The position numbers and the translations under genes were made by a program. Of a stretch of 64,000 nucleotides of DNA, positions 61,154 through 64,000 are shown piece after piece. Position 1 is the stretch's first letter. Each line of letters opens with the position of its first letter. This DNA comes from Sporothrix humicola (lineage: Eukaryota; Ascomycota; Sordariomycetes; Ophiostomatales; Ophiostomataceae), in contig WNYE01000003.1 in the NCBI GenBank assembly GCA_021396245.1, forward strand, positions 620,001 through 684,000, in the 5' to 3' direction. The notes under the pieces are model-generated. The model saw only the letters and a program-made list of their open reading frames with translations, ran no database searches and was not told where the DNA came from.

Positions 61154-63128
61154 GGTGAAGTCGGCGTTGGCGTAAGGCAGATAAATATATAACGATTGTT
61201 GATAAAAGAAACGGGGGGCGTTAACGAAGGACAGTCGAGTGTAGACAAAGTCGAATAAAGAGCGTGGTTGAGTTTGTGTGAATAGTCTAGATTCGATCTA
61301 CCCGGCAGTCAAGATGAGGATGCGGGAACGACTTGTTATATATTTTCGAGACCACTGTTGACCCATCACGATGACAACAAATGCGACGCTCCGAGTTACT
61401 AGAGGACAAGCCCCGTAAATGGATATGGCCCCGTAACGAGTATGCGTAAAATGTGGTTCGGGCGTAAAAGTCAAGCAACGCAAACGCAAGCAAGGGCAAC
61501 AGCAAAGCGCGTGGAATCCTTCAGTGTAAACTGTAAACTCTCCACGGAGACTTCCGTTTATTGTTGTCTTTTCCCTCGTTTCTCCTTTCTCCTTGCAGTG
61601 TTTACCCCCCTATTCGATCCCTTCATTAAGAATGGTCTGCTCGCTTGACATCCAATGCTTCTATTGTCTATTCTCTCTTCGTCATTTGGTGTTCTATTTT
61701 GAGTACTGCCTTTCGTGGCCTCCCCATACAATTAAGATTTCGCTCTCGGTCTCGCTCAGTGGGGCCCGTCCCAGTTGGGCGACACGCGTATTTTGTGAGA
61801 GTTGATTGGCCGACCACAACTTATTCAGGGGAACATTTACACCAGGACCTGGATTGTGGAGTGCAAAATACCTCCAGGCCACGTTGGGACCCAGTCGACA
61901 GTCCAGCCAGCCCACGCGAGGCGCCAGAAGGAAAATCGAAGACGAGACAGAATCTGGCTGCCTAGACGATAAACGTCAACAATCACCTTTTTTTTTTTTT
62001 GCAGATTTCTCTGTGGGCCGATGACGAGAGCGAAACAACCCGACTGCAAACCGAAGACTCGGCTTAAAAGGGAGAGTGGCTGCTGTCATGCAAGGCGGTC
62101 TCTCTCTCGCTCTCTCTTTCATGTCTTGGCTTTTTCTCGCTCTCACTCCTTCTCTCTCGCTCTCGTCAAAAGTGGACAGTGAAGTGGACAGTTGCATTTT
62201 TCTGCAAATCTTGTTGCTTATTTTTATCTTGGTATCAGTGGCCTGTGCGTTTTGTCTTTTTTGTCCGTCGGTTTTCGCATCCCACTTCGGGTTTTGTTTT
62301 GTGTCGTCCTTCTTTTTCTCGGACTCTCGGGTTCGGGTTTGGTGGACCTTGCGTGGGTGTTGACTGTGGACCGTAAAAATAAAATCGAGCGGCCGCCCAT
62401 TCCACAGAACCACAAAACACCAGTCGAACAAAACGCAATCTCCAGGCTCCTGTTTATGCATCAGATAAGCCTCTTCTCCATTTCTCCTTTTTTCTTGTCA
62501 ATCCGTCAACACTCGTTTACATTGACGTTTTATTGGACGAACGCGACTTACTTTGTGAAAAGACGAGACGAGACAACATGCCCGACTCCCTCAGGGGAAA
62601 TTGCCCGGGAAGGAGGAGAGGAACTTTGACGTCCAAGCCTCGTTTTGTCTCCACTGAATAAGGTTTTCAGGTACAGAAAAGCAAACACGCGTATTGCAAA
62701 CCACGACATGGACGGACATAAAGGTGAGGGCAGAGGACTAAAAATGATGGAAACTCAATGTAAGCCGGGGGAATCTGGCCGGGCGACAAGATGAGTTTTC
62801 TACCTTTTTGTCGCCGTGTCAAATATGAATGATTCGTCAAAGAGGCCTCTTTTCGGGTCATCCTCCTCGTCGACCGCGTCACATCAAAGAGAAGCTGCAG
62901 GTCAAAACCTCGTGTTGTTAACAATAAAGAAATGAATTCAAAAGATTAAAACCAAAAAAGGTAACGAAAAAAAGTCTAAATTAAGAACAGGCTCGCCAGT
63001 CTATCGAAAACAATCAAATACGAAACAAGACACAAAACAAAGGTATCTCTCGTCCGTCGTCCACTGTCTACCACTCCTTGCTCGAAACACCTTTCATTAC
63101 GCGCCGTCTCCTCCTCTTCGCTCCCCAG
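61154..63128. other. Intergenic region (2 kb) between RTA1 and NAD(P)H-binding genes
   Basis: No gene supported. Both neighbours are on the minus strand, so it holds the RTA1 promoter and the 3' UTR of the next gene. There is a T run at 61989-62000 and CT repeats at 62098-62165 (CTCTCTCTCGCTCTC). Open frames are low complexity. A tRNA-like A-box sequence near 61755-61790 on the minus strand was examined and rejected. Confidence 0.4.
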
Positions 63129-63809
63129 CTATGCATCCCGCACAACAATCGCCTGCCGGATATACAGCCCCTCGACGGCCACCTTGACCAGGAACCGCGC
63201 CACAGGGCCGATGTGTGCACAATCGCTCATCCCCAGTCGACCGCTGCCCCGGCTGTCCAGCACTTCGATTTCGGTCGCCTTCTTCTTCGAGTCAAACTCC
63301 AGCCGGACCGGCCGGACCAGCGTCCACTCCGTCTCCGTCGCCCGCACCTCCTTGTCCACCAGGTTATGGTCCGCCAGCGCGTGCTTGATGTTGGTCCAGC
63401 CCATGAACGCGCGCGAGACCCAGGGAAGGCCCGGCCACGAGTCACCGGCGCCGGCCGTGGACATGATGACGAAGCGCTTGATGCCGTGCTGACCAAGAAC
63501 GGCAGCCGTGACTTCTGCCGCGTCGGCGAGGAACCGCGGCGGGGTGATTTGTGCGGCAAACGGGCTGTCGGAGGCGCGGAGCGTGTTCAAGGTAAAGATG
63601 CAGGCGTCGACGGGAGTGGCCGTGGCTGTCACTGCCTTGGCAACGTCCTCTTTCGAAAGGGGAGAGCCTTTGGCGACTGTCAGGCCCTTGTGGGCAGCCA
63701 ATTTGCCTGGATTGCGGACGAGGGCGACAGCGGTGTGGCCTTGGGCGAGGAGTTCGGCGACGACGAGCTGGCCGGTGCGGCCGGTGGCGCCCAGAAGAAG
63801 AAAGTGCAT
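63129..63809 (-). CDS. NAD(P)H-binding Rossmann protein (atypical SDR / NmrA-like)
   Basis: Single exon, 226 residues. The nucleotide-binding motif is GATGRTGQLVV at residues 8-18, followed by ALVRNPGKL; RFVIMSTAGAG is the strand with the substrate-side serine, and TEWTLVRPVRL matches the NAD(P)-binding PF13460 pattern. There is no YxxxK catalytic pair, so it may be a sensor or a reductase of an atypical SDR type (flavin-reductase/BLVRB-like). Length is normal. Cytosolic: no signal or TM segment. Confidence 0.85.
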   Translation of the reverse strand: MHFLLLGATGRTGQLVVAELLAQGHTAVALVRNPGKLAAHKGLTVAKGSPLSKEDVAKAVTATATPVDACIFTLNTLRASDSPFAAQITPPRFLADAAEVTAAVLGQHGIKRFVIMSTAGAGDSWPGLPWVSRAFMGWTNIKHALADHNLVDKEVRATETEWTLVRPVRLEFDSKKKATEIEVLDSRGSGRLGMSDCAHIGPVARFLVKVAVEGLYIRQAIVVRDA

Positions 63810-64000
63810 TGTGAGGAGGGGAGGGTAGGTGTTGAAGAGATGGTGTTTGTATGACCGGTTGTGTTGGTGAGACGGGTTGTCTTTGACTTGAATGTCTTTA
63901 ACTTGAGAAGTCTCGGGTTCGAAGGCGTGTTGAGATGTGAGGGATTGGGATGTTGATGATGATGATGATGTGTTGGGATGATGAACAGCTCTTCCATCTT
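63810..64000 (-). promoter_or_regulatory. 5' region of the NAD(P)H-binding gene, with (GAT)5 run
   Basis: The remaining 191 bases are upstream of the minus-strand gene start, with a GAT microsatellite at 63955-63969. CT-rich on the minus strand, as expected of a leader. The window ends inside it. Confidence 0.45.

Noticed and set aside
61735..61800. tRNA-like sequence on the minus strand (TCGCCCAACTGGGACGGGCC)
   Set aside because: Resembles a D-arm and A box, but no matching T-arm/B box (GGTTCGA) or acceptor stem could be paired.

Overview
The window looks like nuclear DNA of a filamentous ascomycete, most likely a Sordariomycete; Ophiostomatales is a guess I cannot test. Reasons: GC-rich intron-poor genes, short introns with GTAAGT/GTGAGT donors and CTAAC-like branch sites, long pyrimidine-rich leaders, and fungal families (Erf2 DHHC palmitoyltransferase, Csx2-type BAR-PH-ArfGAP protein, Ync13-type MUN/C2 protein, Zn2Cys6 regulator, RTA1 and MFS transporters, GH51 and GH93 arabinan enzymes). 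I see no rRNA, CRISPR, complete transposon or convincing tRNA. I support 21 protein-coding genes; exon limits come from reading splice signals by eye.

Left part (1-26 kb), mostly housekeeping: a small mitochondrial-type membrane protein (-), Erf2 (+), Csx2-like ArfGAP (-), Ync13-like (+), a Dabb-domain protein (+), a Dal5-type MFS transporter (-), a secreted carboxylesterase (+) and a GT32 sphingolipid mannosyltransferase (-). Several neighbours are divergent and share 1.4-2.3 kb promoter intervals. About 5.7 kb of sequence without a convincing gene follows (25.9-31.6 kb).

Middle (31-44 kb), accessory and secreted functions: a second carboxylesterase (-), an alpha/beta hydrolase (+), an ankyrin protein (+), a cysteine-rich small secreted CVNH-like protein (+), then a divergent arabinan-degradation pair: secreted GH93 exo-arabinanase-like (-) and intracellular GH51 alpha-L-arabinofuranosidase (+).

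44.3-49 kb is the most unusual part. A protein-kinase-like gene and a PD-(D/E)XK-nuclease-like gene are divergently transcribed. They sit between the intact 3' end of the GH51 gene and a decayed direct copy of that same 3' end, next to an AT-rich tract that looks mutated. It may be an inserted or duplicated two-gene unit; a selfish kinase/nuclease pair analogous to fungal spore-killer domain combinations is a hypothesis only.

Right part (49.9-64 kb): an arrestin-like protein (+), then a probable utilisation cluster with an MFS sugar-type transporter (-), a cytosolic sulfatase (+) and a regulator with two tandem Zn2Cys6 clusters (-). After it come an ankyrin paralogue of the 36.7-kb gene (-), an RTA1-family membrane protein (-) and an NAD(P)H-binding Rossmann protein (-).
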